A program made the translations under genes and the position numbers. 37,706 bases of DNA from an uncultured Candidatus Altimarinota bacterium (GTDB lineage: Bacteria > Patescibacteriota > Gracilibacteria > BD1-5 > UBA6164). Below the pieces are notes generated by a model. That model was not told the origin of the DNA and made no database searches. It saw nothing but the letters and a program-made list of their open reading frames with translations. Shown piece after piece: positions 19,119-30,030 of this stretch. The stretch's first letter is position 1. The number at the start of each line of letters is the position of its first letter. The DNA lies in assembly GCA_937931775.1 (NCBI GenBank), contig CALHAQ010000055.1:1-37706 (forward strand). Reading direction: 5' to 3'.

Positions 19119-19475
19119 TTATGAACCAAGTATATCATTAAATAACTCTTCGAGGTCTTCTTCATATTCTTCGATAATCTCTTGTTCGCTTTGCGATCAT
19201 GACGCTGTTATTACAACTTCAGATTCTTCTGTTGTCCCTTCTGGATTGATTGTTTCAGGATCATTTACATTTTCATTCACACTACCTGAAGCTGCTATAT
19301 CCTCAGAATCTGTAGGAAGTGAATCATCCTCTTGTACTGGCTCTGGAGCAACTACTATAGATCATGATGCTACAGTTTCATTTATTTCTGGTTGATCTGT
19401 TTCTACTGGTTTTTCAAAACACCCAGTAAATACAAGACTCATAATGAGTAGAGTAGTAATGTATATATATTTCAT
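19119..19475 (-). CDS. Small acidic lipoprotein
   Basis: 118-aa protein. A short signal peptide (MKYIYITTLLIMSLVF) ends in a lipobox-like VFTGC, with Cys19 as the lipidated residue. The rest is highly acidic and disordered-looking, with three spaced ASGS copies, two of whose glycines are UGA. No known domain. It ends in an acidic helix (EIIEEYEEDLEELFNDIL), suggesting protein contact. It forms an operon with the delta'-like gene (3-nt gap), probably without a functional link. The start is the only ATG that places the lipobox correctly. Confidence 0.75.
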
Positions 19476-19591
19476 ATGTATATTTTTATGTGTGTAAACT
19501 TCTCTTAAATACTAGCAAAAAAGCTTTCTTTTGCAAATTTTTTCATATAATATGTGAGCTAAAAACGTATACATATAATCCTAAAAAAGAA

Positions 19592-22258
19592 GTGATAGAT
19601 TCAATAATAAAATTACTCGTTTGAGATCCAGATAACAAAAAGATTAAGAAATACTCAAAAGACGTAACAATAATAAGAACCCTACAAGAGAAATTCTCTG
19701 ATATGACTCTTGCTGAAATTCAGAAAAGAACTCAAGAAATTCAAGAAAGTTTTTCTGGATTAGATTTTGATACTCCAAATGGTACAAAAGCTATTCAAGA
19801 ATGACTTGAAAGTGTAAAACATGAAGCTTGAGCTCTCTGGCTTAGGGCTTGTGATCTCATATCATGAAAAGAACATACACTAGAAAATGGGAAAACTCTC
19901 TACTGGAATATGTTGCCTTATGATGTACAAATTATAGGGTGACTTGCACTGCATGATGGAAATATAGCTGAAATGAAAACCTGAGAATGAAAAACTCTTG
20001 TTGCTACATTTGCAGCATACCTCTGAGCACTCTCTGGAAATCCAGTACATATTGTAACAGTAAATGATTATCTTGCAGAACGTGATTCAATGGAAATGTC
20101 TCTCTTATATAATGCTCTGTGAGTATCAGTATGAGTAGTATCACATAATCAGAGTAAAGAAGATAAAAAAGAAAACTATCAAAGAGATATTATCTATGCT
20201 ACAAATAATGAACTTGGTTTTGATTACCTGCGAGACAATATGGCCGTTGAGTCAAAAAATATTGCAATGAGTCGAAGATTTTTTGCGATTATAGATGAAG
20301 TTGATTCGATTCTGATAGATGAAGCACGTACTCCTCTGATTATCTCAATGCCAGATAATGAACCTACTCAAAAATACATGACTTTTGCTACTATGGCAAA
20401 AAAACTTATCTCAGGAGAAGACTATAAAATAGATGAAAAAGCAAAAACTTCTACTCTTACAGATCTAGGAATAAAAAAGATAGAGAAAATGCTCTGAGTA
20501 GAAAATATATATGTATCGGATAGATACAATGATCTTCATCATATAGAAAATGCTTTGCGGGCTGTAAGTGTTTATATACGTGATAAAGACTATATCATAA
20601 ATGGTGAAAATATCATGATTGTTGATGAGCATACTGGTCGTGCTCTCGCTGGACGAAGATATTCAGATGGTTTACATCAAGCTCTTGAAGCAAAAGAATG
20701 AGTAAAAATACAGCAGGAGTCAAAGACTCTTGCAAGTATCACCTTTCAAAATTATTTCAGAATGTATTGGAAGCTTTCAGGAATGACTGGAACAGCCAAG
20801 ACTGAAGAAGAAGAGTTTTACAAAGTATATGGACTCGAAACTCTCGTAGTTCCTACAAATAAACCAATAGCAAGAGTAGACAAAGCAGACCTGCTCTTTA
20901 AAAACGAAAAAGGAAAATTTGAGTATGTAGTGGAATATATTAAACAGCTTCATGAGACAGGACAACCAATCCTCGTAGGAACAGTAAGCGTAGATAAATC
21001 TGAATATCTCTCGGCACATCTAAAAAAAGCTTGAGTCCCTCATAATGTTCTCAATGCAAAACAGCATGAAAGTGAGGCTGAGATTGTAGCTGGAGCTGGT
21101 CAAAAATGAGCTGTGACTATAGCTACAAATATGGCAGGTCGAGGAACAGATATCAAACTCTGAAAATGAGTTGTAGAGCTTGGAGGTCTTATTATTCTTG
21201 GAACAGAGAAACATGAAACTCGCAGAATAGATAACCAACTAAGAGGTCGAGCTGGTCGTCAATGAGATCCATGAATGACACAATTTCTCATCTCTCCAAA
21301 TGATGATATCATGCGTATATTCGGTGGTGATAAACTCTTTGGAGTCTTTAACTCTCCTATGTTTGCTTCTCTCCCTGACAATGAACCTCTCACTCAGAGT
21401 AAAATGCTCACAAGAAAAGTAACAGGAGTTCAAAAACAAGTAGAATGACATCACTTTGATGCACGAAAACATGTACTTGAGTATGACGATGTTATCAATA
21501 AACATAGAGAAATTATTTACTGACGGAGAAATACACTTCTCCAGAATAGTGAAGATAAAGAATCCCTCGAATCATCTGCTCGAGAAATCATATATAATAA
21601 AGTAAAAAATATAGTAGTGGCAGAGCAGGTAAAATGAGGTAAAATGGCTTTAAATGAAAGTATTACAAAAAAAGTACACGAATTCCTATGACGAAATATT
21701 ATCGATGATCTCCTAGAGAAACAGGATGTATCTAGTATTACAGGAGAAGCTCCTCTTGCTGATTATATCGCGGATAGAGCTGTTGCAGAACTTGAAGTTA
21801 TTGCATCAGAGGCTCCAAACCCGCAGGCATTTCATGAACTTCTCAAACGAATCATGTTACAATCTATAGATAGACTTTGGATGAACCATATAGATGGTAT
21901 GAGTAAGCTCAGAGAACAGGTAGCTTTTGTATGATATGCGCAAAAACAACCTCTCATGGTTTATAAGGAAAAAGCTTTTGATAAATTCAAAGACCTTCTT
22001 AGTGAAATAGAACTCACTATCGTAAAATCTATTTTCTCAATCAATGCTAATACGCAAGTAAAAGTAGTTCGCATCGATGACTCAAAACTTCAGGTACAAT
22101 CTACCGATATAGAAAACATGAAGATCTGAGATAGTGTAGTAAAATCAACACAAGATACACCTCAGCAAAAAGCTCCTAACTGAGGAAATCCTCTCTTTGC
22201 CAGGCCTCAAAAAGGTTTCAGGCAAGTATCACAAAAAAAGAAAAAAATCAGAGTATAA
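19592..22258 (+). CDS. secA: Preprotein translocase ATPase SecA
   Basis: 888-aa SecA, full length for the family. Walker A MKTGEGKT is at about residues 128-135, with both glycines encoded by UGA (19982-19984, 19988-19990). Also seen: VNDYLAERD, FDYLRDNM, the DEAD-type box IIDEVDSILIDEARTPLI, KLSGMTGTA, NMAGRGTDI and QLRGRAGRQGDPG. The helical scaffold and C-terminal linker follow. The C-terminal zinc-binding SecB site is absent; the protein ends in a basic tail KKKKIRV. SecA drives protein export through SecYEG. The GTG start at 19592 is chosen because the N-terminal helix begins there. Ends immediately before a terminator. Confidence 0.98.
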
Positions 22259-22274
22259 ACTCTGGTTTTTTTCT
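22241..22274 (+). terminator. Terminator after secA
   Basis: An A-tract, the stem CAGAG / CTCTG extended by A-T pairs, a TATAAA loop, then a T-rich run. It overlaps the last secA codons. Confidence 0.7.
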
Positions 22275-22391
22275 TTTTTAGATTAAAAATATAATTTTTA
22301 GGTATTTCTAGACACTTCGTCAAGGTATTTTATGGGATTTTTATGAAAAATATGCTAGTATAATAAAGATTATTACTCAAAACAAAAACAC

Positions 22392-25307
22392 ATGTCAGCA
22401 CCTTTTGATCCATCAAAGCTTAACCTAGATATCAACTCACAAGATACTCCAGATGCAATAACTCCTGAAGAAGTAAGTCCGAAGACTACTCCTGAAATAG
22501 ATATCTTAGGGGATATTGATGAAAAAACTACAAAAGTAATAGATAATACCACTACTCCGGAAATAGATCCACTCTCACAAGTAACTCAGCCAAAAGTAGA
22601 AAATACTATTATTAGTGATGAAGAAAAGCAAATAGACACTCCCGAAGTACAAGACAAATGAGCATCACAACGAAGCAATGGCTGAGAAGCAGAAGTAAAA
22701 CAAGAGACTATCTCAGAAATCGAAATTCAAAATACTCATGAAGCTTGAGTGAGTGAAGAAAAGAAACTCATAGATATAAATCTCTCTTCCGTAAATGATA
22801 TCATTACTCTCATAGACGAGAAAAAGTATGACTATGTACTTATTGAACCAGAGGATTCTGAGGTAAAAATAACTTTCAAACAAGATAACATTGATAAGGA
22901 TATTAAATATATAAAATTTCCTGTTTATACAAATATCCTCTTTAAAATAAAACAAACCGCAGGCCTAGTAATGGAAGACACCAGTAGTGAACAAGAATGA
23001 AAATGATCTATAAAAATAGCCAGCAAAATATTTAAAATAGCTGCAAAGACTGTAAGTGGTCAAAATGGGGAAAAGGTATGGATCAAAGCTATAGAAGATA
23101 CGAGTAACAAATGAAAGAAGGTAGTAAAAAAGACTTCTCTTTCTATGGTATTTGGGTTTTTAGGAGCTATACTCTTTGTTTCCCTAGTACTATGAGGAGC
23201 ATTTATCGCTTTCATCGTACTCAACGCAAAAACAGTGGAAGATGTGAAATTTTTTGCAAGTCTGGGAATTAATCTCAATGATATTAATACATTTATATCG
23301 CAGATAGTAACTCTTATATTCTCGATACTTTTATTTATATCGAGTAGTGCTCTTGCTTTTGGTTTATTCAAATTCTTTCTCACAAAAAAAGTATACAAAA
23401 GAAAAAAGATTACCTATGGTCTCCTCTCAGGGGTACTACTACTGATAACATTTATGGTAGGAGTATCATGGATGACAATTGATAGAAAAATAAAATCTCT
23501 CCCAAATTGGCAAGAACAGGCATATGGAGACCTTAAGATATTTGATAATGACCTCCTGATATCTCAAGATTTTGATACAAATCAGGCTCTTCTGACTGAA
23601 ACTGAAAACCTTATAGGTCCTATCTCTCTCCAATTTGATTTAGAAAATTTCCAAAAAAATCAAGCAAACAAAGGACTCAATGTGAAAAAATATATTTGGA
23701 ATTTTTGAAATGAAACCGTAGAAACATTTACTCCTACAATCACCAGAGAGTTTACAGATGTATGAAACTATGAAATATCTGTCATCTCAGTAGGAACAGA
23801 CGTAGATGGAGAAGAAGTAGAGCAAGAGATTTCAAATATACCTGCTGTAAGTATTTCCCATACTATAGAAGTAGAAGAAACTCTCACAAATAACTGATGA
23901 AAAAAACTCTCTTTTAATGCAAGTAATCTCAAAGATCTTTGAAAAGTAGAGTGGTACTTCTTAGAACCAATAAGTGAATCGAATCCTAATCCAAGCTATA
24001 GTGAATGGACAAGAATAGATGAATGATATGAATTCATTCCTGGAAAAATATTCTTTGATGAAATATTTGTTGGTATAGCTATTATTAATGGAAATACTAT
24101 TGATCCTACTATTGATAAAGTAATAGTCATAGCTCCTGATGGAGCTTCAGATATTTCATGAGAAATTGTAGATACTCAAAGTATTGAAGAAGAATTAGAA
24201 TTTACATTCTTTGTCGATAAACCAAGTACAGGATTTTCCAACTGATTTATAGAAAACTATAACTGGAGAATAGAGGATAAAACATACTCTACAAATGCGC
24301 AGTTATGAAATACGGAGAGTTCACCAGAAATACAGCATACATTTAAAAACTATGGAGAACACCTCGTAGAGGTGATTCTGACAGATTCTACTGGAAAGAC
24401 TCAAACTCTCAGTAAAACTATTACTATTGGGAAACAGGTAGAACTTACAAGTGCTCTCGTAATTATGGATGCAGATGAACAAGAGATAGAATCAGTAAGA
24501 TATGATAAAAAAACTCATGAATACTTTATAGATGCTCTTGGAATACCAACCACTCTTAAAATGGATGCTCGCTATGTACGTCCTGCAAGTATCAGTTATA
24601 CTTTAAAAGATGTATCATGGGATATAAAAAATGATGGAAATATAGATGGAACATGAAAATCATTTAATTTTGAAGTTCCAACAGAAGGAAACCACATTCT
24701 CGCTGCAAACTATATTTTCGAACGCAGAAAAGATCCTGAAGACACAATTACTCTTAAAGAATTTATATTTGTAGAAGGTATTAAAAAAGAAGCTATTCTC
24801 AGCCTTGATATTGAATATGATTCAAACTACGCACCAGTTACAGTACGTTTTGACGCATCTAAATCATTTATAAAAAATGATGATATCGTAAAGTTTATAT
24901 ATGACTATGGTGATTGAGTCAAAGAAGAGAGAGATTCCATAAATCCAGGACATAAATATACAAAAGCTGGTGACTATACAGTTACTCTCACAGTAATAGG
25001 AAAAACTGGGAAAACCTATTCTCTCGAGAAAAAACTTATTCTCCTCCCTGCTGCGCAGGAGGTAGAAATATCTAGTAGTCTCAAAAAAGCACCAATAGGA
25101 CAAGGAATAGACTTCTCCTCTGCTGAAAGTGCTGGTCAAATAGTAGAGTTCTTCTGGGACTTTGGAGATGGGAATATCTCAACTCAAGCAAACCCAACTC
25201 ATACATTCTCGAAAGCTTGAATATATACCGTGAAACTCCGAGCAGATTTTGCAAATAAAAACTCTATATCAGACGAAGTAGAAATAGAAATATTTGAAGA
25301 AAAATAA
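22392..25307 (+). CDS. Large membrane protein with PKD-like repeats
   Basis: 971-aa protein. The long acidic N-terminal region (about residues 1-200) is rich in Pro, Thr and Glu, with repeated TPE motifs (SPKTTPEID, NTTTPEIDP). Three hydrophobic helices follow (about 248-270, 300-325 and 337-358). The C-terminal 600 residues form PKD-like beta domains: IWNFGNETVE (about 436), YNWRIEDKTYS (about 620), WDIKNDGNIDGTG (about 745), YDYGDGVKEE (about 835) and FFWDFGDGN (about 918), each followed by a G-Y-V-L strand pattern. Large PKD proteins at CPR cell surfaces are usually thought to mediate contact or cell-surface structure. Topology suggests a cytoplasmic N-terminal tail and an outside repeat stalk. 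Many UGA-coded glycines. It ends at an overlapping terminator. Confidence 0.85.
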
Positions 25308-25339
25308 ATAAAAGCTCCCAAATTCGGGAGCTTTTATTT
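25306..25339. terminator. Bidirectional terminator between the PKD gene and tyrS
   Basis: A 14-bp stem AAATAAAAGCTCCC / GGGAGCTTTTATTT with a 6-nt loop. It overlaps the stop codon of the PKD gene and lies directly at the tyrS stop, so it serves both convergent genes. Confidence 0.9.
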
Positions 25340-26615
25340 ATTTTGTAATAATTCGATAACTCTTTTTTCCTTTTCTCAAAAGCATGAAGTTATTATTTAT
25401 AAAGTCTCATGAAAAATCATAGTGTCAGTCTTCTATTTTTTTCTCATTTATGTAGAGTCATCATCCTGCAAGTGTCTGACGAGCTGTGGTCCCTGACTGT
25501 TCAAGTCCTGATCCAATAAATATTCCAAATAGATTTTGGTCAGTAAACTGCATAGTCCCTATTTCTCTGGCAAAGAGAGTAAATTCTGTTTTACTGAGTC
25601 ATGTAAGCAGTTCCATCTTATCTCCTTTTCAAAAAAGAAACTCCGTAATCCTCTCACAATTCTGGGCATCAGCCATTCCATGAATAATTTTTACTACTTC
25701 ATAGGCTAATCTTTTTTGTCCTATCCTCTTTTCTGGAGTTTCCTTATGTTGAGAAACAATCTCTGCTATCTCAGCAAGTTCTAAAAGAGTAAGCAACTTA
25801 AGATATCTTTCTATATCTGCATCATGTGCATTCATAAAATACTGATACAGTTCATAAGGAGAGGTTTTATTTCTATCTAAAAATAAAGCATTTCATTCTG
25901 ATTTTCCAAACTTACGACCAGTCGCATCTGTTATAAGAGGCCAAGTAAAAGTATAGGTCTCATTTTCTGTCTTTTTACGAATAAGTTCTATTCCTGTTAC
26001 CAGATTTCCCCATTGATCTTGCCCTCATACTTGAAGCTCTACTCCATGATCACGATTTAAACAATAATAATCAAATCATTGTAATAACATATACGAAAAT
26101 TCTGTATACGAAATAGACTTTGTTGGGTCTTCTATACGTTTTTTGACTGTATCTTTTGCTATCATTTGATTTACTGTATGGTATTTTCATACTTCTCTGA
26201 GAAAGTCTAAATATCATACCCCTTGATAGAAATCAAGATTATTTACTATCTGAAAGTCTAATTTTTTCCCTGTTGTTTCTCACAGTCTTTTCAGAATAGT
26301 TTCAAATTGTCATTTAATTGCAAGAACATTATTTTCAAGAGTTTCTACATCTAAAAAATTTCTTTCTGCATCCTTTCCTCCTGGATCTCCCACCATACCT
26401 GTAGCTCCTCCAACAAGAGCATAGTACTTGTTTCATCTGAGCATAAGTTGGACTGCTGTCATGAATCATATAAAATTCCCCATATGAAGAGAGTCTGCTG
26501 TTGGATCAAATCCACAATAAAATCATACTCATCCAGTATCTAATTTTTTAAAAATTTCATCATGAGAATGTTGGTATAAATATCCTCTTTCTTGTAAATA
26601 TTTTTGTAACTCCAT
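25338..26615 (-). CDS. tyrS: Tyrosyl-tRNA synthetase
   Basis: 425-aa class I synthetase of the bacterial TyrS type, normal length. It has the tyrosine-site/HIGH-like block GFDPTADSLHMGN (His44-Asn47), the GGATGMVGDPGG loop, QVGGQDQWGN, and the KMSKS-equivalent KFGKS (235-239). A C-terminal S4-like RNA-binding domain follows (about 355-425, RQTLAGGGLYINEKKI). UGA encodes many of the glycines. The start ATG at 26615 sits behind a good promoter. No T-box leader was seen in the 160-nt upstream gap. Confidence 0.97.
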
Positions 26616-26650
26616 TGCTTAATTTAATATCAGAAATAAACATATACTCA

Positions 26651-26678
26651 ATAATAAAGCTAATGGTCATTATCGCAA
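26651..26678 (-). promoter_or_regulatory. Putative tyrS promoter
   Basis: Minus strand: TTGCGA (26678-26673), 16-nt spacer, TATTAT (26656-26651). The predicted leader is about 30 nt. It shares the TTGCGA -35 sequence with the divergent promoter at 26713-26740. Confidence 0.45.
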
Positions 26679-26697
26679 TATTTATTTAAAAAATGCT

Positions 26698-26726
26698 CTA
26701 TACTTTTTTCACTTGCGAAAGTATAG
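26698..26726. promoter_or_regulatory. Inverted repeat, candidate operator
   Basis: Perfect 9-bp arms CTATACTTT (26698-26706) and AAAGTATAG (26718-26726) separated by 11 nt. The right arm and loop overlap the -35 TTGCGA (26713-26718) and spacer of a promoter reading towards the winged-helix gene. The gap is shared with tyrS. Arm centres about 20 bp apart (two helical turns) would suit a dimeric regulator. Confidence 0.45.
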
Positions 26727-26740
26727 AAAACTCCTATATT
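26713..26740 (+). promoter_or_regulatory. Putative promoter of the winged-helix gene
   Basis: TTGCGA (26713-26718), 16-nt spacer, TATATT (26735-26740), about 36 nt before the ATG at 26777. The inverted repeat above overlaps its -35 side. Confidence 0.45.
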
Positions 26741-26776
26741 AAAGACGTATACATTTTTTACTCATGACGTCTCTCT

Positions 26777-27379
26777 ATGAAGATGGATCTCTCAAAAATA
26801 TTCTGATCAAAATCTAGAGCAAAGATACTCGAAAAGTTCTTCCTTGATTTTTATGCAGGAAAAAATAGAGGTTTTCATATGAGATGACTTTCTAGAGACC
26901 TAGATGAACAAATAAATTCAATAAAAAGAGAACTTGATAATCTCGAGGATCTTTGAGTACTCAAGTCAAAAACTGAACTACGAAAAAAAATATTTTTCGT
27001 AAACCCAAAGTTTTATCTCATTGAAGAATTTAAAGATATTTTTCTTAAAACATACGATCCACTCGATGCTATTAGAGCTTATTTTAAAACGCAAAATCTT
27101 TTAGAGGTAATTATAGTAAATGAAAGTATCAAAAATAAACTTATAGAGGATGGGAAAGCTATTCTTGATATATTCATGATCTGAGAAATTGATCGCGAAG
27201 ACTTTGCCCTATTTCTCCAAAGTATATTTTTCGATAAAAAAATTAAATTTGCCATTATTTCAACCGAAGATTTTTTCAATCGTCTCAGCTATGGAGATAA
27301 ACTCATACATAATATCCTCAGAGAAAAATGAAATATTTTCATAAAAGATGTCCTCAAAGTAAAAGAGAAACTAGATTAG
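26777..27379 (+). CDS. Winged-helix transcriptional regulator-like protein
   Basis: 200-aa protein. The N-terminal ~85 residues form an ArsR/MarR-type winged helix: LSKIFGSKSRAKILEKFF, a recognition region MRGLSRDLDEQINSIKRELDNLEDLGVL, then a wing KKIFFVNP and a linker helix. The C-terminal ~100 residues form an alpha/beta domain (AILDIFMIGEIDRED, DKKIKFAIISTEDF) like the nucleotidyltransferase-like domain often fused to such regulators in archaea and CPR. The catalytic GSxxRG...DxD pattern is not evident, so it may be degenerate. ATG 26777 or the ATG two codons later (26783) could be the start. It ends in TAG. A candidate small ORF overlaps its 3' end. Confidence 0.75.
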
Positions 27380-27483
27380 TATGATTTGAATACCATCAAC
27401 ATCTGAAACACCTTCCTCTATACGACTGGCATAAGTTTGATGATTATGATGCTATTTGGATAAATATTCTATCAAATAGATAA
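27328..27483 (+). CDS. Candidate 51-aa protein of unknown function
   Basis: With UGA = Gly a 51-codon frame opens at ATG 27328, inside the last 52 nt of the winged-helix gene in another frame. It ends at TAA 27481-27483, the base before the tsaD stop. The product is basic at the N-terminus (MKYFHKRCPQSKRETR) and aromatic-rich after that (FEYHQHLKHLPLYDWHKFDDYDAIW). The upstream GAGAAAA is a weak ribosome site. It fills the gap exactly and contains a UGA codon, in favour of a real gene. It could also be the product of a frameshift from the regulator gene, or chance. No family recognised. Confidence 0.45.
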
Positions 27484-28488
27484 TTACCATTTCCCAACCT
27501 GTACTCCTCATATCTGATGTTCAAAATCATTATATTTGATTCTGTAGTATGCGAGCACTCCGATCATTGCAGCATTATCCATACAGTAGAGTTTTTTTAC
27601 TGGAGCAAAAAATTTAAGTCATAGCTTTAATGCTTCCCCTGATATTCGTTTATTCAGATCATCATTAGCACTCACTCATCCCGCTAACAACACTGTTTCT
27701 ACTCATTGATTTTGAGCCGCATATATGAGTTTATAGCTCAGTACTTCGTTTACAGCAGATTGAAATTCATAAGATATTTCTTTTTGATCCTCCTCTGAGA
27801 GTTCTCCTCTCTTATCTACCTCTCTTTTTACTGCACTCTTGAGTCCTGAAAAGCTAAAACCATACTCTGACTTTTCAAGAAATACTCGTGGAAACAATTT
27901 TGTAGATGCTCACGTATATTCATCAGCGAGTTTTGAGATTATTGGTCATCCTGGATATCAAAGTCACATCATCTTTGCTACTTTATCAAAAGCCTCTCCT
28001 GCAGCATCATCTTGAGTTGCTCAAAGTTTCTCTCTTTCAAACATACTTTTCATATAATATATTTCATTATGTCCTCATGATACCGTAAGACACACAAGTG
28101 GGAACGTTATTTCACTCTCGTTACGCTCAAGAAAATTTGAAAATATATGAGCCTCTATATGATCTATAGAAATAATTGGTATTTTAAGAGTCTCTGAAAG
28201 AGTAGAAGCTACGGTAATACCGGTAAGAAGTGATGGAACAAGACCAGGATGAGTCGTCACTGCAAGATAATCTATATCTTGCAAGCTTATATTTCCCTCA
28301 TTTAATACTACATCTAAAACATCAAATATCACATTCGCATGTTCTCGGCTTGCAACCTCAGGTACAACTCCTCAGGTCAGATTATGTATTTTAATCTGAG
28401 ATGCCGTATTCATTGAAATAAGTGTATTGTCCTCAAAGAGAGCAATACTCGTATCATCACAAGATGTTTCAAAAGCCAGGATTTTCAT
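27484..28488 (-). CDS. tsaD: tRNA N6-adenosine threonylcarbamoyltransferase TsaD
   Basis: 334-aa Kae1/TsaD ASKHA-fold enzyme, the catalytic subunit that attaches threonylcarbamoyl to A37 of ANN-decoding tRNAs. It begins with the family signature MKILAFETSCDDTS. The metal-site HIEAH follows (His110, His114), then VSGGHN with the first glycine encoded by UGA, GAAGEAFDKVA-type sequence (DDAAGEAFDKVAKMMGLGYPGGP), SFSGLKSAV and AGGVSANDDL. Length fits bacterial TsaD. TsaB, TsaC and TsaE are not in the window. Its stop abuts the 51-aa candidate ORF. Confidence 0.97.
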
Positions 28489-28495
28489 TGTTTAT

Positions 28496-28522
28496 TTTAC
28501 TTTAAAATAATTCTATTATAAT
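28496..28522 (+). promoter_or_regulatory. Putative promoter of the 148-aa gene
   Basis: Perfect -10 TATAAT (28517-28522) with TTTACT (28496-28501) at a short 15-nt spacing, about 34 nt before the ATG at 28556. Confidence 0.4.
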
Positions 28523-28555
28523 AATATATATATTTTTAATATCTAGTAAAGAGAT

Positions 28556-29002
28556 ATGTGAGCAAGAGCAACTGCATTACAAGACATATTCGATTTCGAA
28601 CCAACGAGTAATAATACAAATTCCATAAGTCATAATCAATGAGGAGATTTCACCAGTTTTCCCTTTTCTGTAGTCACGTCTACTACAAGGGATGAAACCG
28701 CAGAAATAATCATAGGACAGTCTCTTGAAGAAAATGAAGCATTGAGAATAATAGAAGAACAATTTGCTCAAGAACTCGCAGATATAGATCTCGCTATATC
28801 TACAGAATTACAAAACCCAAATAGAAGTTGGACTCCTGGTGGTCTGATATGAGAACTCTTTGCACAAGAGAAAGCTGTGAAAATAAAAATGAGATCTTTA
28901 CAAGAAGCAACTCTCAATGAAATAAGATGAGACGATGATCTGAGTGATCTAGATATTAAAGGACTGATAGCAAGAGTTTCTACAGAGGTATCCAATTTCT
29001 AA
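28556..29002 (+). CDS. Protein of unknown function (148 aa)
   Basis: Unrecognised soluble acidic protein. The N-terminal ~60 residues are low complexity (Asn, Ser, Thr, Gly). The C-terminal part is predicted helical (ENEALRIIEEQFAQELADID, EKAVKIKMRSLQEATLNEI), with a Trp-Pro-Gly turn between helices (NRSWTPGGLIG). The second codon is UGA, so standard-code annotation would miss the gene entirely. The last 4 nt overlap the convergent pseudouridine synthase gene. Divergent from tsaD and likely has its own promoter. Confidence 0.75.
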
Positions 29003-30006
29003 GTCTCTTTCAGAATATCAAGAAACTGTTTCATATCTTTTTTTATCTGAGCTTTTACGCTCATTTTTTTCTGTTTTCCTGGATGAAAAAATTCTATTTG
29101 CAAAGCATGAAGCATATGACGAGAAATTTTAAAATATTTTGAAAAATATGAATTTAATTTTTTATTTCCATAAGTTTTATCTCATAAAATTGGGTTTCCA
29201 ATTGCAGCTAAATGTACACGTATTTGGTGCATACGACCCGTTTCTATAGTCACTTCAAGCAAAGACAGTGTTTGCATATTTTCTGGAAGTTTGAGCTTAT
29301 ACTCTCAAATACATTTATAATGTGTAATTGCCTCAAGTCCACTATCATCTACTTGTACTTTATTCTCTGATTTAGCATTCTCAACTCGTTTCAGTTTTTT
29401 AGTAACCGTACCCTTTTTACGAGAAAGTTTTCATAAAACTATACATGTATAGGTCTTTTTTAACGCATCATGTTTCTTAAAATCACTGCCTAACTTTGTC
29501 AGAGTATTTTTTTTCTTAGCAATCATGATAATTCCTGAAGTATCTCTATCAATCCTATGAATCAAAGATGGCTTAAAGGTAAAACTATCTAAAGTACTCT
29601 TATAATAGTCATCTACCTGTTCTATGAGTGATACCTCATCTGACTTATGATCCCCTGGATGTACATTACATCCAGGATTTTTGTTTACAATGAGTAAATC
29701 GTCATCTTCATAGGCTATATCTTTTTCTGAAAGTTTTCTACTTTTTTCGACTATGTGAATTTTTTCTTTCTTCTCAGAAAGTTCGGATATTTCACTATCT
29801 GGTAAAAATACATGTACCTGCTCTCAAGAGTTTAATTTATACTCATTGTCTTGTTTTGTTTTTTTTCAGGCATGAGTAATAATCTTTATATTCCCTTTTC
29901 TGTTCAGTTTATAAATAAAACTCAAACTCGCTTTTGGAAGAAGTTTTTTGAGGAATTTATCAAGACGTTGATCAGCGTCATTATCAGTAATTGTATATTT
30001 TTTCAT
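28999..30006 (-). CDS. RluA-family 23S/tRNA pseudouridine synthase
   Basis: 335-aa enzyme. An N-terminal S4-like RNA-binding domain (about residues 1-65, DQRLDKFLKKLLPKASLSFIYKLNRKGNIK) is followed by the RluA catalytic core. The core has YEDDDLLIVNKNPGCNVHPG, the active-site loop HRIDRDTSG (150-158, catalytic Asp153), then ETGRMHQIRVHLAAIGNPILGD and HMLHA near the C-terminus. RluA/C/D enzymes isomerise uridines in 23S rRNA or tRNA; which one cannot be decided. Length fits RluD/RluC. It ends with TAG overlapping the convergent gene by 4 nt. Confidence 0.93.
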
Positions 30007-30030
30007 AACTGTACTCTCTAAGAAATAGAA

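Noticed and set aside
19515..19533. Small GCAAAA/TTTTGC inverted repeat upstream of secA
   Set aside because: A 6-bp AT-rich stem is expected by chance in this composition and no leader ORF goes with it.
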